Notes: a model not told the origin generated them from the letters alone. A stretch of 64,000 nucleotides of DNA from Blastococcus sp. LR1 (GCF_020166105.1 NZ_JAIUJY010000005.1:327679-391678); one strand, 5' to 3'; shown: positions 27,095 to 36,650, counted from the stretch's first letter. A program made the numbers and translations.

Positions 27095-28195
27095 ATGACG
27101 CCTCCTCCCGCCGACCGCCCGGGCTCCCTCCGCCCGGGTGCCCAGTCGTTCCCGCGGCTCGGCGCCCGGCGCTCCCGGCCGGCCGGCGAGGGCGACACCG
27201 GACCGGTGCCGGTGGCCGGCTCCCGGCCCACCCCTCCGCTGCCGCCGCTGCCCTCGCGGGCGCCGCTGCCGGTGTCCGACGACACCGCGGCCTTCCCCCG
27301 GACCGGCGCCCCCGGGCCCGCCGTCCCCACGTCGACGGCGGCGCCGCAGCCGGAGATCGACTCGCTGCCGACCACCGAGAAGCCGGTCGGCCGGGCCGGG
27401 CGGGACCTGCGCGCGGCGTTCGGCGTGGCGCTCTGCCTCGGCGCGGCCATCGTGGGCACGCTGCTGGTGTGGCCCCCGGCGTTCCTCGCCGTGCTGGCCG
27501 CCGCCGTGCTGGTCGCCGTGGTCGAGCTGGGACAGGCGCTGAGGGCCGGAAACTTTCATCCGCCGCTGGTGCCCCTGCTCGTCGGCACCGTCGCCATGGG
27601 GGCCCTGGCCTGGACCCGCGGTCCTACCGGGCTGATCACCGGGTTCTTCCTGACCGCGCTCGCCGTGCTGGTGTGGCGGCTGGCCGGCGGTCCCGCGGGC
27701 TACCGGCGCGACGCCGCGGCCGGCGTGCTCACCGCGCTCTACGTGCCGCTGTTCGCCGGCTTCGCGGTGCTGCTGCTCGCCCCCGACGACGGCGCCGCCC
27801 GGGTCCTGGTGTTCATCGGGACCGTGGTCTGCAGCGACGTCGGTGGCTATGCCGCGGGCGTGCTGTTCGGCAAGCACCCCATGGCGCCGTCCATCAGCCC
27901 CAAGAAGTCGTGGGAGGGCTTCGCCGGATCGGTTCTGGCCTGCGTGCTGCTCGGCACGCTGGTGCTCACGCTCACGTTCCACGCACCGTGGTGGACCGGG
28001 GTGGTCTTCGGCGTCGCCATCGCCATCACGGCGACCGTCGGCGACCTCGCCGAGTCGCTGATCAAGCGCGACCTCGGGATCAAGGACATGGGCACGATCC
28101 TGCCCGGGCACGGCGGCATCATGGACCGGCTGGACTCGCTGCTGCCGTGCGCGGCTCTGGCCTACCTGCTGCTGTCGTTGTTCGCGCCGGTCTAG
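27095..28195 (+). CDS. cdsA: Phosphatidate cytidylyltransferase
   Basis: This membrane enzyme makes CDP-diacylglycerol from phosphatidic acid and CTP. After a disordered Pro/Arg-rich N-terminus of about 100 residues come about eight hydrophobic helices. The family signature near the C-terminus is SLIKRDLGIKDMGTILPGHG then GIMDRLDS. The length of 366 is typical for actinobacteria. Its TAG stop shares the palindrome CTAG (28192-28195) with the stop of the convergent downstream gene. Confidence 0.95.
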   Translation: MTPPPADRPGSLRPGAQSFPRLGARRSRPAGEGDTGPVPVAGSRPTPPLPPLPSRAPLPVSDDTAAFPRTGAPGPAVPTSTAAPQPEIDSLPTTEKPVGRAGRDLRAAFGVALCLGAAIVGTLLVWPPAFLAVLAAAVLVAVVELGQALRAGNFHPPLVPLLVGTVAMGALAWTRGPTGLITGFFLTALAVLVWRLAGGPAGYRRDAAAGVLTALYVPLFAGFAVLLLAPDDGAARVLVFIGTVVCSDVGGYAAGVLFGKHPMAPSISPKKSWEGFAGSVLACVLLGTLVLTLTFHAPWWTGVVFGVAIAITATVGDLAESLIKRDLGIKDMGTILPGHGGIMDRLDSLLPCAALAYLLLSLFAPV

Positions 28196-29280
28196 GTCCA
28201 GGCGGACCAGGCACGGCCGACCGGCGCGAAGCCCCGCCGGGCGTACCAGTGCCGGGGCCAGTCATCGGCTGCTGCCTCGAGCACCACCAGGTCGCACCCT
28301 GAGCCGTCCGCGAGCTGCAGCGCCCGGCGCAGCAGGGCGTCCGCGTGCCCCCGGCCGCGGGCTGCCGGAGCTGTCAGCACGGAGTCGACCGCCGCGGTCG
28401 CGCCGTCCACCCGCAACTGGGCCGAGGCCACCACCTCGCCGTCCTCCCGCACCACGAGGTCGGTGATCGCCACGACGCGGTCGTTCAGGTGCTCGCGGCC
28501 GACGAGGTCGGCGACCACCCGGTCGAGATCCCGGCCCAGGTGCGCCAGCCCCCCGCGCCAGGACCGCGCCCAGAAGTCGTGCAGCTCCGGCTGCGGAACC
28601 ATCTGCACGCGCGCCACGTCCCCGCCCGGCGCGGGCCCGGTGCGCGCCATCAGCACCAGCTCCTCGGTCTCCCAGCCCCGGTCGCGCAGCCCGGCGGCCG
28701 TGGTCTCCGCGCCGGGCCAGGCGAGCCAGGCCGCGCGGTGCGGCCAGCCGGCGTTGCCGCCGACCTCTTCGACGGTGGCCTCCACCGCGGCCGCATCGAC
28801 GGGGCCGGTGAGGACCAGCCGGTTGTTGTCGTGCGAGCGCACGTGGTCGGGGTCGAGCACCGCCACGCCACCGGGCACCTCACCCAGCCCCACGGCGCGG
28901 CGCACCGGCAGCGACGCGAAGAACGCGACGGCGCGGCCGAGGAGGTCGCCGGGGGAGGGGAGTGGCGGCAGCGGAGCACGGTAGGGCACCACCGCGATGA
29001 CGGCGCTCGTCGGCAGGGGTCCGTAGAGGTGCGGGAACAGCATCCCGGCGGGGTCCTCGGGGCGGCCCGGCTCGAACCGCACCGGGTCGGGGAGCCGCGC
29101 GGGATCGACCACCAGCAGCGCCACGTCGCGCCGGCCCGGGAAGAGCGCCTGTGCCGGCAGGTGGACCTGGTCCGGTGTCGACAGGTGCACGAAGCCGACG
29201 TCGGCCAGCGAGGCCGGCCGGACGACGCCGGCGGTGAGCGCCGCGCGCCAGGCGGCGGGCTCGATCAGATGGAGGACCAC
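28192..29280 (-). CDS. DUF952-GNAT fusion protein
   Basis: This 362-residue protein has two recognisable parts. Residues 1-105 are DUF952-like (LHLIEPAAWRAALTAGVV, VGFVHLSTPDQV, GRPEDPAGMLFPHLYGPLP). The rest is acyltransferase-like, ending in a GNAT acetyl-CoA motif (LTAPAARGRGHADALLRRAL, WPRHWYARRGFAPVG). The middle part (residues 140-230) may be a second, degenerate GNAT unit. I prefer GTG 29280, which gives the DUF952 N-terminus; GTG 29346 would add 22 residues. The substrate is unknown. It converges with cdsA, sharing a CTAG stop. Confidence 0.78.
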   Translation of the reverse strand: MVLHLIEPAAWRAALTAGVVRPASLADVGFVHLSTPDQVHLPAQALFPGRRDVALLVVDPARLPDPVRFEPGRPEDPAGMLFPHLYGPLPTSAVIAVVPYRAPLPPLPSPGDLLGRAVAFFASLPVRRAVGLGEVPGGVAVLDPDHVRSHDNNRLVLTGPVDAAAVEATVEEVGGNAGWPHRAAWLAWPGAETTAAGLRDRGWETEELVLMARTGPAPGGDVARVQMVPQPELHDFWARSWRGGLAHLGRDLDRVVADLVGREHLNDRVVAITDLVVREDGEVVASAQLRVDGATAAVDSVLTAPAARGRGHADALLRRALQLADGSGCDLVVLEAAADDWPRHWYARRGFAPVGRAWSAWT

Positions 29281-29381
29281 GTCCTCCCCACCCTTCGCCG
29301 GCTCAGGGCGGGACCCGGGACGCGGCCGAGAGGTACCTGATGTCACCCCGTGATCGTGCCCGACTCTGCGATCCTGCCCGC

Positions 29382-30368
29382 ATGACGGAGGAGGACCTCG
29401 AGCACATCGCTCACGGCTACCGCCAGTTCGTGGCCGAGGCGGAGCCCACCTCGCCGCTGTACGCGGACCTGGCCCGGCACGTCGCGGCGTCCCCGGCCGT
29501 GCTGGGCTTCCTCGCGGAACTCCCGACCGGGAAGCGGCAGCCCAATCTGCTCTTCGCCGCCCTGCAGTTCCTCGGCGGCGCGCCGGCGGACGGCCTCGAC
29601 CTCGAGCGCCGGATCACCGAGGACGGCGACCGGGTGCGCGAGGTCCTCCTCACCCGTGCCACCCAGACCAACGAACCTGCCCGCTGCGGCGCCCTGCTGC
29701 CGGTGCTCGCCCAGCTGGACGGCCCGCTGACCCTGATCGAGGTCGGCACCTCCGCCGGCCTGTGCCTCTACCCCGACCGGTACGGCTACGACTACGACGG
29801 CGTGCGGGTCGGCCCGACGGGCTCCGTCCGCATCCGGGTGGAGACCTCGGGCAATGTGCCGGTGCCGCAGCGGGTGCCCGAGGTGGTGGCCCGCATCGGC
29901 ATCGACCTCAACCCGCTGGACCCGGCCGACCCCGGGGACCGCGCGTGGCTGCGCGCGCTCGTCTGGCCCGGCCCGGCCGCCGAGGAACGGCTCGCCCGGC
30001 TCGAGGCGGCGGCCGAGGTCGCCGCCGCCGAGCCTCCGACCGTCCTGCGCGGCGATCTGGTCGACCGGCTGCCCGACGCGCTGGAGTTCGCGGCCCCCGG
30101 CAGCACCGTGGTGGTGATGCACACGGCCGTCCTGCCCTACGTGCCCCGCGACGCGCGGGCGCGGTTCGCCGACGCGGTCGGCGGGCTCCCGGTGCGGTGG
30201 CTCGCGCAGGAGCCGCCCGGCGCCGTCCCGGGCACCGGGGAGCGCCCGGCCGGTGGGTGGGGCAGGGAGTTCGTCGTCTCGCTGGACAGCCGGCCGCTGG
30301 CCAGATCGGCACCGCACGGCGGGCGGCTCGAGTGGCTGGTCGGCGGACTGGAAGCATCCGGGACGTGA
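29382..30368 (+). CDS. DUF2332-family protein
   Basis: This 328-residue protein belongs to the DUF2332 group: YRQFVAEAEPTSPLYADLARHVA, KRQPNLLFAALQFLGG, NEPARCGALLPVLAQL, LIEVGTSAGLCLYPDRYGYDY and VVMHTAVLPYVPRDAR. The EVGTSAGL segment resembles a methyltransferase SAM loop, but methyl transfer is not established. I chose the ATG at 29382 because the conserved part begins nearby. It overlaps the next gene by GTGA, forming a three-gene operon with an RNA methyltransferase and a GyrI-like protein. Confidence 0.85.
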   Translation: MTEEDLEHIAHGYRQFVAEAEPTSPLYADLARHVAASPAVLGFLAELPTGKRQPNLLFAALQFLGGAPADGLDLERRITEDGDRVREVLLTRATQTNEPARCGALLPVLAQLDGPLTLIEVGTSAGLCLYPDRYGYDYDGVRVGPTGSVRIRVETSGNVPVPQRVPEVVARIGIDLNPLDPADPGDRAWLRALVWPGPAAEERLARLEAAAEVAAAEPPTVLRGDLVDRLPDALEFAAPGSTVVVMHTAVLPYVPRDARARFADAVGGLPVRWLAQEPPGAVPGTGERPAGGWGREFVVSLDSRPLARSAPHGGRLEWLVGGLEASGT

Positions 30369-31012
30369 CCGAGGACCTCCAGGCAGGCCCCACCGACTGG
30401 GGGACGACGGTCGGCGTCGGCCCGTGGGAGGGGCCGTGGCCCGAGGACCCGCGGTACGACCCGCAGCTGCTGGCCGAGGGCGACCGGCGCAACGTCGTCG
30501 ACAGCTACCGGTACTGGACCGTCGAGGCGATCGTCGCCGATCTCGACGCCCGCCGGCACCCGTTCCACGTCGCCATCGAGAACTTCGGGCACGACTCGAA
30601 CATCGGCACGGTGGTGCGGACCGCCAACGCCTTCCTCGCCGCCGAGGTGCACGTCGTCGGCCGACGCCGCTGGAACCGGCGCGGAGCGATGGTCACCGAC
30701 CGCTACCAGCACCTCCGCCACCACGCAGACGTCGGCGGGCTGCTGGAGTTCGCCACCGAGCAGCGGCTCACGGTCGTCGCCGTCGACAACGGCCCGGGCG
30801 CCGTGCCGATCGAGACCGCCGACCTGCCGGAGCGGTGCGTGCTGCTGTTCGGCCAGGAGGGGCCGGGGCTCACCGAGCAGGCCCGCGAAGGTGCGGCCAT
30901 GACCGTCTCGATCGCCCAGTTCGGCTCCACCCGCTCCATCAACGCCGGGGTGGCCGCGGGGATCGCCATGCACGCGTGGATCCGGGCGCACGCGGCCATC
31001 GGAGAGCCGTGA
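30365..31012 (+). CDS. TrmH/SpoU-family RNA 2'-O-methyltransferase
   Basis: This 215-residue protein has the SPOUT knotted fold: HVAIENFGHDSNIGTVVRTA (motif 1), LLFGQEGPGLTEQA (motif 2) and STRSINAGVAAGIAMHAW (motif 3). The family methylates the ribose 2'-OH of tRNA or rRNA; the exact target is unknown. It has a 60-residue N-terminal extension with Trp-rich WGTTVGVGPWEGPWPEDP. GTG 30365 overlaps the DUF2332 stop, and its own stop overlaps the next start. Confidence 0.9.
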   Translation: MTEDLQAGPTDWGTTVGVGPWEGPWPEDPRYDPQLLAEGDRRNVVDSYRYWTVEAIVADLDARRHPFHVAIENFGHDSNIGTVVRTANAFLAAEVHVVGRRRWNRRGAMVTDRYQHLRHHADVGGLLEFATEQRLTVVAVDNGPGAVPIETADLPERCVLLFGQEGPGLTEQAREGAAMTVSIAQFGSTRSINAGVAAGIAMHAWIRAHAAIGEP

Positions 31013-31635
31013 CCGACAAGGTCGACCTCAAGCGTTCACTGGACGCCTACCGGGCCGTCCGGGGTCGGTTCCGCGTCGTCGACGTGCCCGAGCTGCAGTA
31101 CCTGATGATCGACGGGCACGGCGACCCGAACACCTCGCCGGCGGTCGCCGAGGCCGTGGCGGCGCTCTACCCGGTGGCCTACGGGATGAAGTTCGCGAGC
31201 AAGGTGGAGCTGGGGCGGGACTACGTCGTGCCGCCGCTCGAGGGGCTGTGGTGGGCCGAGGACATGCGCTCCTTCACCGCGGCGCGGGACAAGACCCGGT
31301 GGAACTGGTCCCTGATGCTCCTGACCCCGGACTGGATCGACCGGCCCACGTTCCTCGCGGCCGCCGGACGGGCCGCTGCCCGGAAGCGCCCCGCCCGGCT
31401 GGACGACGTGCGTCTGGAGACGCTGGCCGAGGGACGGTGCGTGCAGACGCTGCACGTCGGGTCCTTCGACGACGAGGCCGAGGTGCTCGCGCACCTGCAC
31501 GACGTGGTGATCCCCGATCTCGGGTTCCACATGACCGGCCGCCACCACGAGATCTACCTGAGCGATCCCCGCAGGACCGCGCCCGCCAGGCAGCGGACCA
31601 TCCTCCGGCAGCCGGTGGCCCCGGCGCTCGGGTAG
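31009..31635 (+). CDS. GyrI-like small-molecule-binding domain protein
   Basis: This 208-residue protein of the GyrI-like type has [33 protein letters not shown] and [13 protein letters not shown], and ends in [12 protein letters not shown], a strand-turn typical of the family. Related proteins bind hydrophobic small molecules or, in E. coli, gyrase. No DNA-binding domain is present. It is the third gene of the 29.4-31.6 kb operon (GTGA overlap) and converges with ppk2 after 4 bp. Confidence 0.85.
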   Translation: MTDKVDLKRSLDAYRAVRGRFRVVDVPELQYLMIDGHGDPNTSPAVAEAVAALYPVAYGMKFASKVELGRDYVVPPLEGLWWAEDMRSFTAARDKTRWNWSLMLLTPDWIDRPTFLAAAGRAAARKRPARLDDVRLETLAEGRCVQTLHVGSFDDEAEVLAHLHDVVIPDLGFHMTGRHHEIYLSDPRRTAPARQRTILRQPVAPALG

Positions 31636-31639
31636 GCGG

Positions 31640-32407
31640 TCACTCGCTGAGCGGCGGGTCGGGGTCGATCCCGCGGGCGCGCAGCGCCGCCTCGATCGCC
31701 TCGCAGACGGCGCGGACGATGGCGACGCGGGCCCAGCGCTTGTCGTCGCCGGGGATCACGTGCCACGGGGCGACGTCGGTGTGCGTGCGCTCCAGCATCT
31801 CCTCGACCGCGGCCTCGTACTCGGCTCGCTTCTCCCGGTTGCGCCAGTCCTCGTCGGTGAGCTTCCAGGCCTTGTAGGGGTCGGCCCGCCGGCTCTCGAA
31901 CCGGTGCAGCTGCTCCTCAGGGGAGACGTGCAGCCAGAACTTCACGACGATGGTGCCCTCGGCCGCCAGCGACGTCTCCAGGTCGACGATCTCCCCGTAG
32001 GCCCGCCGCCAGGCGTCCTCCGTCGCGAATCCCTCGACCCGCTCGACGAGCACCCGGCCGTACCAGGTGCGGTCGAGCACGGCCATGCCTCCCCAGCCGG
32101 GCAGCACCGGCCAGAACCGCCACAGGAAGTGGTGCCGCTTCTCGTCGCGGGTCGGCGCGGCGAACTGGGCCACCCGCACGTGCCGCGGATCGAGCTCGCC
32201 GACCAACCGCTGGATGGCGCCGCCCTTGCCCGAGGCGTCCCAGCCCTCGAACAGCACGAGCAGGGGTGGTCCGACCTCGCCGGGACCGATCTGCCCGCCC
32301 AGGAGCAGGCGCAGGTGGACGAGCCTCTCCTGGGCCTCCTCCAACTGCTTCTTGCCGTCCTTCTTGGACAGACTGGCGGACAGATCGACCTGGTCGAGCC
32401 GGCTCAT
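31640..32407 (-). CDS. ppk2: Polyphosphate kinase 2 (PPK2) family protein
   Basis: PPK2 enzymes transfer phosphate between polyphosphate and nucleotides. This 255-residue protein shows Walker A ([17 protein letters not shown]), the [20 protein letters not shown] core with Walker B and the [15 protein letters not shown] lid region. [13 protein letters not shown] and [16 protein letters not shown] follow. The one-domain length suggests the nucleoside mono- or diphosphate-using class, which cannot be settled here. It starts at ATG 32407, divergent from rlmN with an 80-bp gap. Confidence 0.92.
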   Translation of the reverse strand: MSRLDQVDLSASLSKKDGKKQLEEAQERLVHLRLLLGGQIGPGEVGPPLLVLFEGWDASGKGGAIQRLVGELDPRHVRVAQFAAPTRDEKRHHFLWRFWPVLPGWGGMAVLDRTWYGRVLVERVEGFATEDAWRRAYGEIVDLETSLAAEGTIVVKFWLHVSPEEQLHRFESRRADPYKAWKLTDEDWRNREKRAEYEAAVEEMLERTHTDVAPWHVIPGDDKRWARVAIVRAVCEAIEAALRARGIDPDPPLSE

Positions 32408-32488
32408 GGGCGTGACCTTGCCAGGGATCCACCCCGTCCGCGTGAGTTCGGTCTCCGGACCGGCCGCCTACGGCGGGGGAGTGGGACC

Positions 32489-33688
32489 ATGGACGACGCC
32501 ATGACTGCCCTGCCCCTCGTCTTCGACGCCCCCCGCCGCGGTATGCCGCCCCGCCACCTCGCCGACCTCACCCGTGAGGAGGCGCGAGCCGCGGTGTCCG
32601 AGCTGGGGCAGCCGGCCTTCCGGGCCGACCAGCTGGCCCGGCACTTCTACCGGGGAGTGACCGACCCGGCGCAGATGACGGATGTGCCCGCGGCCGTCCG
32701 CGAGACGTTGACCGAGGCGCTGCTGCCCGGGCTGCTCACCGTCGTCCGGCACCAGACCGCCGACGACGGCCGCACCCGCAAGACCCTCTGGCGGCTGCAC
32801 GACGGCGCCCTGGTCGAGAGCGTGCTCATGCGCTACCCCGACCGCGCCACCGTCTGCATCTCCAGCCAGGCCGGTTGCGGCATGGCATGCCCGTTCTGCG
32901 CGACCGGTCAGCAGGGCCTGACCCGCAACCTCTCGGCCGCCGAGATCATCGGCCAGGCCGTGGCCGCGTCGGCCGCGATGGCCAACGGCGAGCTCGACGG
33001 CGGCCCCGGCCGGCTGTCCAACGTCGTCTTCATGGGCATGGGTGAGCCCCTGGCCAACTACGCCCGCGTGCGCAAGACGCTCGACGCGCTCCTCACCCCG
33101 GCGCCGCACGGGCTGGGCCTGTCGCAGCGCTCGGTCACCGTCTCCACCGTCGGCCTGGTGCCGGCCATCCGGAAGCTGACGGAGGAGGGGCGCAACGTCA
33201 CGCTGGCGGTCAGCCTGCACGCGCCGGACGACGAGCTGCGCAACACCCTCGTGCCGATCAACACCCGCTGGAAGGTCGGCGAGGTGGTCGAGGCCGCCGA
33301 CGCCTACGCGAAGAAGACCGGGCGCCGGTACTCCATCGAGTACGCGCTCATCCGCGACGTGAACGACCAGCCGTTCCGCGCCGACCTGCTCGGCAAGCTG
33401 CTGGCCGGACGGCTGGCGCACGTGAACCTCATCCCGCTGAACCCGACCCCGGGCAGCAAGTGGGACGCCAGCCCGCTGCCCGCGCAGCGCGAGTTCGTCG
33501 CCCGGCTGCGGGCCGCCGGGGTGCCGACGACGGTGCGCGACACCCGCGGCCAGGACATCGACGGCGCCTGCGGCCAGCTCGCCGCGGCCGACCAGGTCGA
33601 TGGCATGCCGAGCGTCGCGCTCGCCGCCCCGTCGATGGAGCCGGTCGAGGCGCCCGTGCCGCTGGGGGCCGAGGCGGACCAGGAGTGA
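32489..33688 (+). CDS. rlmN: Dual-specificity RNA methyltransferase RlmN
   Basis: This radical-SAM enzyme makes 2-methyladenosine in 23S rRNA (A2503) and tRNA (A37). The 4Fe-4S motif CGMACPFC lies near residue 130, with [49 protein letters not shown] and the second catalytic Cys in DIDGACGQL. The last 35 residues are an unconserved Pro/Glu-rich tail. The ATG at 32489 has GGGGGAG 7 bases upstream; the Met four codons later is an alternative. Its stop overlaps the next gene (GTGA). Confidence 0.95.
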   Translation: MDDAMTALPLVFDAPRRGMPPRHLADLTREEARAAVSELGQPAFRADQLARHFYRGVTDPAQMTDVPAAVRETLTEALLPGLLTVVRHQTADDGRTRKTLWRLHDGALVESVLMRYPDRATVCISSQAGCGMACPFCATGQQGLTRNLSAAEIIGQAVAASAAMANGELDGGPGRLSNVVFMGMGEPLANYARVRKTLDALLTPAPHGLGLSQRSVTVSTVGLVPAIRKLTEEGRNVTLAVSLHAPDDELRNTLVPINTRWKVGEVVEAADAYAKKTGRRYSIEYALIRDVNDQPFRADLLGKLLAGRLAHVNLIPLNPTPGSKWDASPLPAQREFVARLRAAGVPTTVRDTRGQDIDGACGQLAAADQVDGMPSVALAAPSMEPVEAPVPLGAEADQE

Positions 33689-34410
33689 CCTCGGGCGCCC
33701 CGACCCCGGCAGCGGCCGAGGCGCACGAGCACAGTCACGCCGACATCTCCGGCGGCTGGCTGCGGGCCGCCGTCTTCGGCGCGATGGACGGCCTGGTCAC
33801 CAACACCGCGCTGGTCGCCGGTGTCGGGGGCGGCGGGGCATCGTCCCGGGCGATCGTGCTCTCCGGCGTCGCCAGCCTGGTCGCGGGCGCCATCTCCATG
33901 GCGCTCGGCGAGTACACGTCGGTGAAGACCCAGAACGAGCAGCTCGACCTGGAGGTCGAGAAGGAGCGGCGCGAGCTCGAGCGCAACCCCGAGGGGGAGC
34001 TGGCCGAGCTGATCGAGATGCTGCGCGTCCGTGGCGTCGACGACCGGCTGGCCCGCAAGGTCGCCGTGCAGCTGTCGCGTGACCCGGAGACGGCGCTGCG
34101 GCTGCACGTGGTGGCCGAGCTGGGACTCAGCCCGGACGACAAGCCGTCGCCGAGGGTGGCGGCGGTGTCGTCGTTCCTCACCTTCGCCACCGGCGCGCTG
34201 ATCCCGCTGCTGCCGTTCCTGCTGGGCTCGTCGCTGCTCTGGGCGGCACTGGTGTGCGGGGGAGCGGGCATGTTCGCCGCCGGGGCGGTCTCCGCCCGGT
34301 TCACGCCGCGATCGTGGTGGTTCGCCGGGCTGCGGCAGCTGCTGTTCGGCGCGGCAGCCGCCGGCGTCACCTACCTGATCGGCACGGCGATCGGTGTCAG
34401 CGTCGCCTGA
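33685..34410 (+). CDS. VIT1/CCC1-family (DUF125) metal transporter
   Basis: This 241-residue protein of the Fe/Mn transporter family has an N-terminal His cluster ([14 protein letters not shown]), then [20 protein letters not shown], the family-typical [18 protein letters not shown] and three further hydrophobic helices in the C-terminal half. A cytoplasmic Glu-rich metal-binding helical region lies between ([17 protein letters not shown]). In yeast and plants these proteins load iron into vacuoles; in bacteria they are probably exporters or ferritin-like carriers. It is coupled to rlmN and ends within a bidirectional terminator. Confidence 0.9.
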   Translation: MTSGAPTPAAAEAHEHSHADISGGWLRAAVFGAMDGLVTNTALVAGVGGGGASSRAIVLSGVASLVAGAISMALGEYTSVKTQNEQLDLEVEKERRELERNPEGELAELIEMLRVRGVDDRLARKVAVQLSRDPETALRLHVVAELGLSPDDKPSPRVAAVSSFLTFATGALIPLLPFLLGSSLLWAALVCGGAGMFAAGAVSARFTPRSWWFAGLRQLLFGAAAAGVTYLIGTAIGVSVA

Positions 34411-34435
34411 GGAAGGATCCGGGGTCCTTCCTCAG
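34407..34435. terminator. Bidirectional terminator between VIT1 and DUF2631 genes
   Basis: CTGAGGAAGGA (34407-34417) pairs perfectly with TCCTTCCTCAG (34425-34435). The stop codons of both convergent genes (34408-34410 on +, 34434-34432 on -) lie within the stem arms, so the same DNA ends both genes and both transcripts. Confidence 0.82.
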
Positions 34436-34734
34436 CGGCGCCAGGCGGTCTTCTTGCGGCGCAGGTCCCAGATCAGCACCAGCGCCATGAGCGCCACGAT
34501 GCCGAGCAGCCACAGGTCCTCGACCCGGCCCTCGTGGTTGCCGATGTAGAAGGAGGCGACGACCAGGGTCGCGAGCCAGCCACCGATCTGGCCCCACTTG
34601 CCGGTCTCGCCGTGCCAGCCCCAGTCCGCGGGGCTCTCGTGCTCGACGGGGTGCGCGCCGGCGCGGACGACCCCCTCTTCACGTCCGGGCTGGCTGACCC
34701 GCTGGGTCGACGGGGAGTGGAAGGCCTCGGTCAC
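34432..34734 (-). CDS. DUF2631-family small membrane protein
   Basis: This 100-residue protein has the actinobacterial DUF2631 pattern: an ADWGWHG segment, one helix WLATLVVASFYIG, the GNHEGRVEDLWL turn, a second helix LGIVALMALVLIW and a basic end (RRKKTAWRR). It is found between rlmN and dxr in mycobacteria as well. The function is unknown. I chose GTG 34734, although the ribosome site is poor; an upstream start at 34767 is possible. It converges with VIT1 on a shared terminator. Confidence 0.85.
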   Translation of the reverse strand: MTEAFHSPSTQRVSQPGREEGVVRAGAHPVEHESPADWGWHGETGKWGQIGGWLATLVVASFYIGNHEGRVEDLWLLGIVALMALVLIWDLRRKKTAWRR

Positions 34735-34791
34735 CCCGCCATTCTGGCAGGCGTCCGCGCCGAACACCGTGCGAGGTGCGTCGGCGGGTCG

Positions 34792-35772
34792 TCAGTCGGA
34801 GCAGGAGAGTCCCGCAGCCGCCACGGCCGCGGCGGTGTCCGCGGTGGGCAGCCGGACCAGCGAGGGGCTCAACGGGGCCGATGCCGGAAGGGTCGCGAGG
34901 TCCCCGATGTCGGCGCCCGCCAGCCCGGCCAGGTCCAGCACCGAGGTGCCCGGGTCGACGGCGAGCCCGCCGGAGGCCGCCCAGGCGACCGACTGGAGGC
35001 GCCAGGGCCGGCGCAGGGCCGATTCCCGCACCCGGTCGAGCAGGGCCGAGAGGACGGTGCCCGCTGTGGTGGCGCGACCGTCGGGGTCGACGGTCGCGGG
35101 CACCCATCGCCCGTCGACCAGCTGCTCGGGCTGCCGCGACCGGACCAGGGCCAGCGCAGTCGCGCCGTCCACGTGCAGGCGGCCGGGGGTCGTCAACTCC
35201 AGGCCGGCGGGCCGATCGCGCACCGGCTCCGGGACGTCGACCTCCAGCCCGCCCACGGCGTCGACCGTCGCGGCGAACCCGGCCAGGCCGACGGTGATCA
35301 GGTGGTCGGTGGGGATGCCGAGGCCGCAGAGCGCGTCGACGGTCGCCTGGGGGCCGTCGAGCCAGGTCAGCGCCAGCCGTCCCGATGTCCCGGAGGCCCG
35401 GACGAGCAGGTCGCGGGGGACGGAGAGTGCCGTGGTGCCCGCCTCGGTCCGGTGCACCACGACGACGACGTCGGCGCGGCTGCCGGGGACGTCCTCGGCC
35501 GTGCCGAAGTCGGTGGGGGAGGCGCCTGCGGGCAGCTGTGCGCGCGAGTCGAGACCGACGAGGACCCAGGTCTCGCCGTCGACGTCCTCGGGCCGCTCGG
35601 GCAGGTCGACGTCCACCTCGTCGATGCGGGAGGTGAGGACGGCTGCATCGACCGCCGGGGCGGCGATCAGCAGGGCGAGCAGGAGCAGGAGGAGCCGTCG
35701 GCGTCGCCGGGAACGCGGCGGACGCCGGCCAGGGGGGCCCTGGCCGGCGTCCGATGCGTGCTGTGCGGTCAT
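34792..35772 (-). CDS. Short LCP-family protein (no LytR_C domain)
   Basis: This 326-residue LCP-like protein has an Arg-rich N-terminus, one membrane helix (LLLLLLALLIAAPAVDAAVL) and an extracellular domain with VLVGLDSRAQLPAG, ADVVVVVHR, ALSVPRDLLV, AVGGLEVDVPEPVRD and ALALVRSRQPEQLVDG. It keeps the catalytic-type Arg and Asp positions of the LCP fold but lacks the LytR_C domain of the protein at 1.7 kb. It lies 2 bp after the LAxTG surface-protein gene on the same strand, so it may help decorate the wall where that protein is displayed (inference). Confidence 0.85.
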   Translation of the reverse strand: MTAQHASDAGQGPPGRRPPRSRRRRRLLLLLLALLIAAPAVDAAVLTSRIDEVDVDLPERPEDVDGETWVLVGLDSRAQLPAGASPTDFGTAEDVPGSRADVVVVVHRTEAGTTALSVPRDLLVRASGTSGRLALTWLDGPQATVDALCGLGIPTDHLITVGLAGFAATVDAVGGLEVDVPEPVRDRPAGLELTTPGRLHVDGATALALVRSRQPEQLVDGRWVPATVDPDGRATTAGTVLSALLDRVRESALRRPWRLQSVAWAASGGLAVDPGTSVLDLAGLAGADIGDLATLPASAPLSPSLVRLPTADTAAAVAAAGLSCSD

Positions 35773-35774
35773 GC

Positions 35775-36650
35775 TCAGGCCTGGAGGGCCCCCGCGGCGC
35801 GGCGGCGCGTGGCCACGACCAGGCCGCCTCCGGCCAGGAGGAGCCCGGCGCCCAGGGCGAGCGGCAGGGTGACGCTCGCGCCGGTGTAGGCCAGTCGCGC
35901 GTCGTTCGCGCCGACGACCTCGAAGGACTCCTGGAAGTAGCTGCCCTTGTCGCCGACGAGGACGAGGGTGTGGTCGTCGCCGACCGGGGTGCCGGCCGGG
36001 ACGGTGAACGAGACGGTCAGGACGCCCGCGGAGTCGGCGGTGAAGGTGCCCACGTTCTGCGGGGTGGAGTGCAGGGTGACCCGGACGACCTCGTGGGGCT
36101 GGAAGCCGCGGTAGACGCGGACGACCTTCTCGCCCGGCGCCGCGATCCGGTCGCTGGCGGCGGTGGTCGCTCGGTTGGCGCCGATCCCCGGCGTGTTCGC
36201 TGCTGTGCCGCGGACCGCGTCCACGGGCGTCGCGGTGGCGGGCGACCGGGTACCGGCGGGCTTGCCGTCCTTGGTGACGGTGATGACGATGTTCGGGTAG
36301 TCGAAGCCGGCGTCGTAGCTGTCGCAGAAGTTCGCGAACTCGTACGTGCCGAGCTCCGTCGGGGCGGTCTGGATCATCGTCCAGGTCCCGTCGGTGTCGG
36401 CCTCGGTGGCGTCGCCCCACTGCGGGTCGACGGCAGGCAGGAACACGGCCACGCCGTTCTCGCCATCGGTGCCGGGGAGGCAGCCGGTGCCGGTGATCGT
36501 GAACTCCGCGCCCGGGGCCAGGGTGGTGGCGCTGACGGTGGCGGTCCCAGGCGCGGCGAGCGCGGCGGGGGCGAACGTCATGCCGAGGGAGACGGCGGCA
36601 ACGGCGAAGCCGGTGGTGGCGGCGACGCGGCCGCGGGTGCGCTGGGACAT
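35775..36650 (-). CDS. LAxTG cell-wall-anchored surface protein
   Basis: This 291-residue secreted protein has a signal peptide (TTGFAVAAVSLGMTFAPAALA), two beta-sandwich-like repeats (around VSATTLAPGAEFTITGTGC and EKVVRVYRGFQPHEVVRVTL) and a sorting signal: LAYTG, hydrophobic helix (VTLPLALGAGLLLAGGGLVV) and RRRA tail. LAxTG is the motif used by class E sortases in actinobacteria. No sortase is encoded nearby. Two cysteines (TGTGCLPG, FANFCDSY) could form a disulfide. It is the first gene of a two-gene unit with the short LCP protein. Confidence 0.85.
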   Translation of the reverse strand: MSQRTRGRVAATTGFAVAAVSLGMTFAPAALAAPGTATVSATTLAPGAEFTITGTGCLPGTDGENGVAVFLPAVDPQWGDATEADTDGTWTMIQTAPTELGTYEFANFCDSYDAGFDYPNIVITVTKDGKPAGTRSPATATPVDAVRGTAANTPGIGANRATTAASDRIAAPGEKVVRVYRGFQPHEVVRVTLHSTPQNVGTFTADSAGVLTVSFTVPAGTPVGDDHTLVLVGDKGSYFQESFEVVGANDARLAYTGASVTLPLALGAGLLLAGGGLVVATRRRAAGALQA

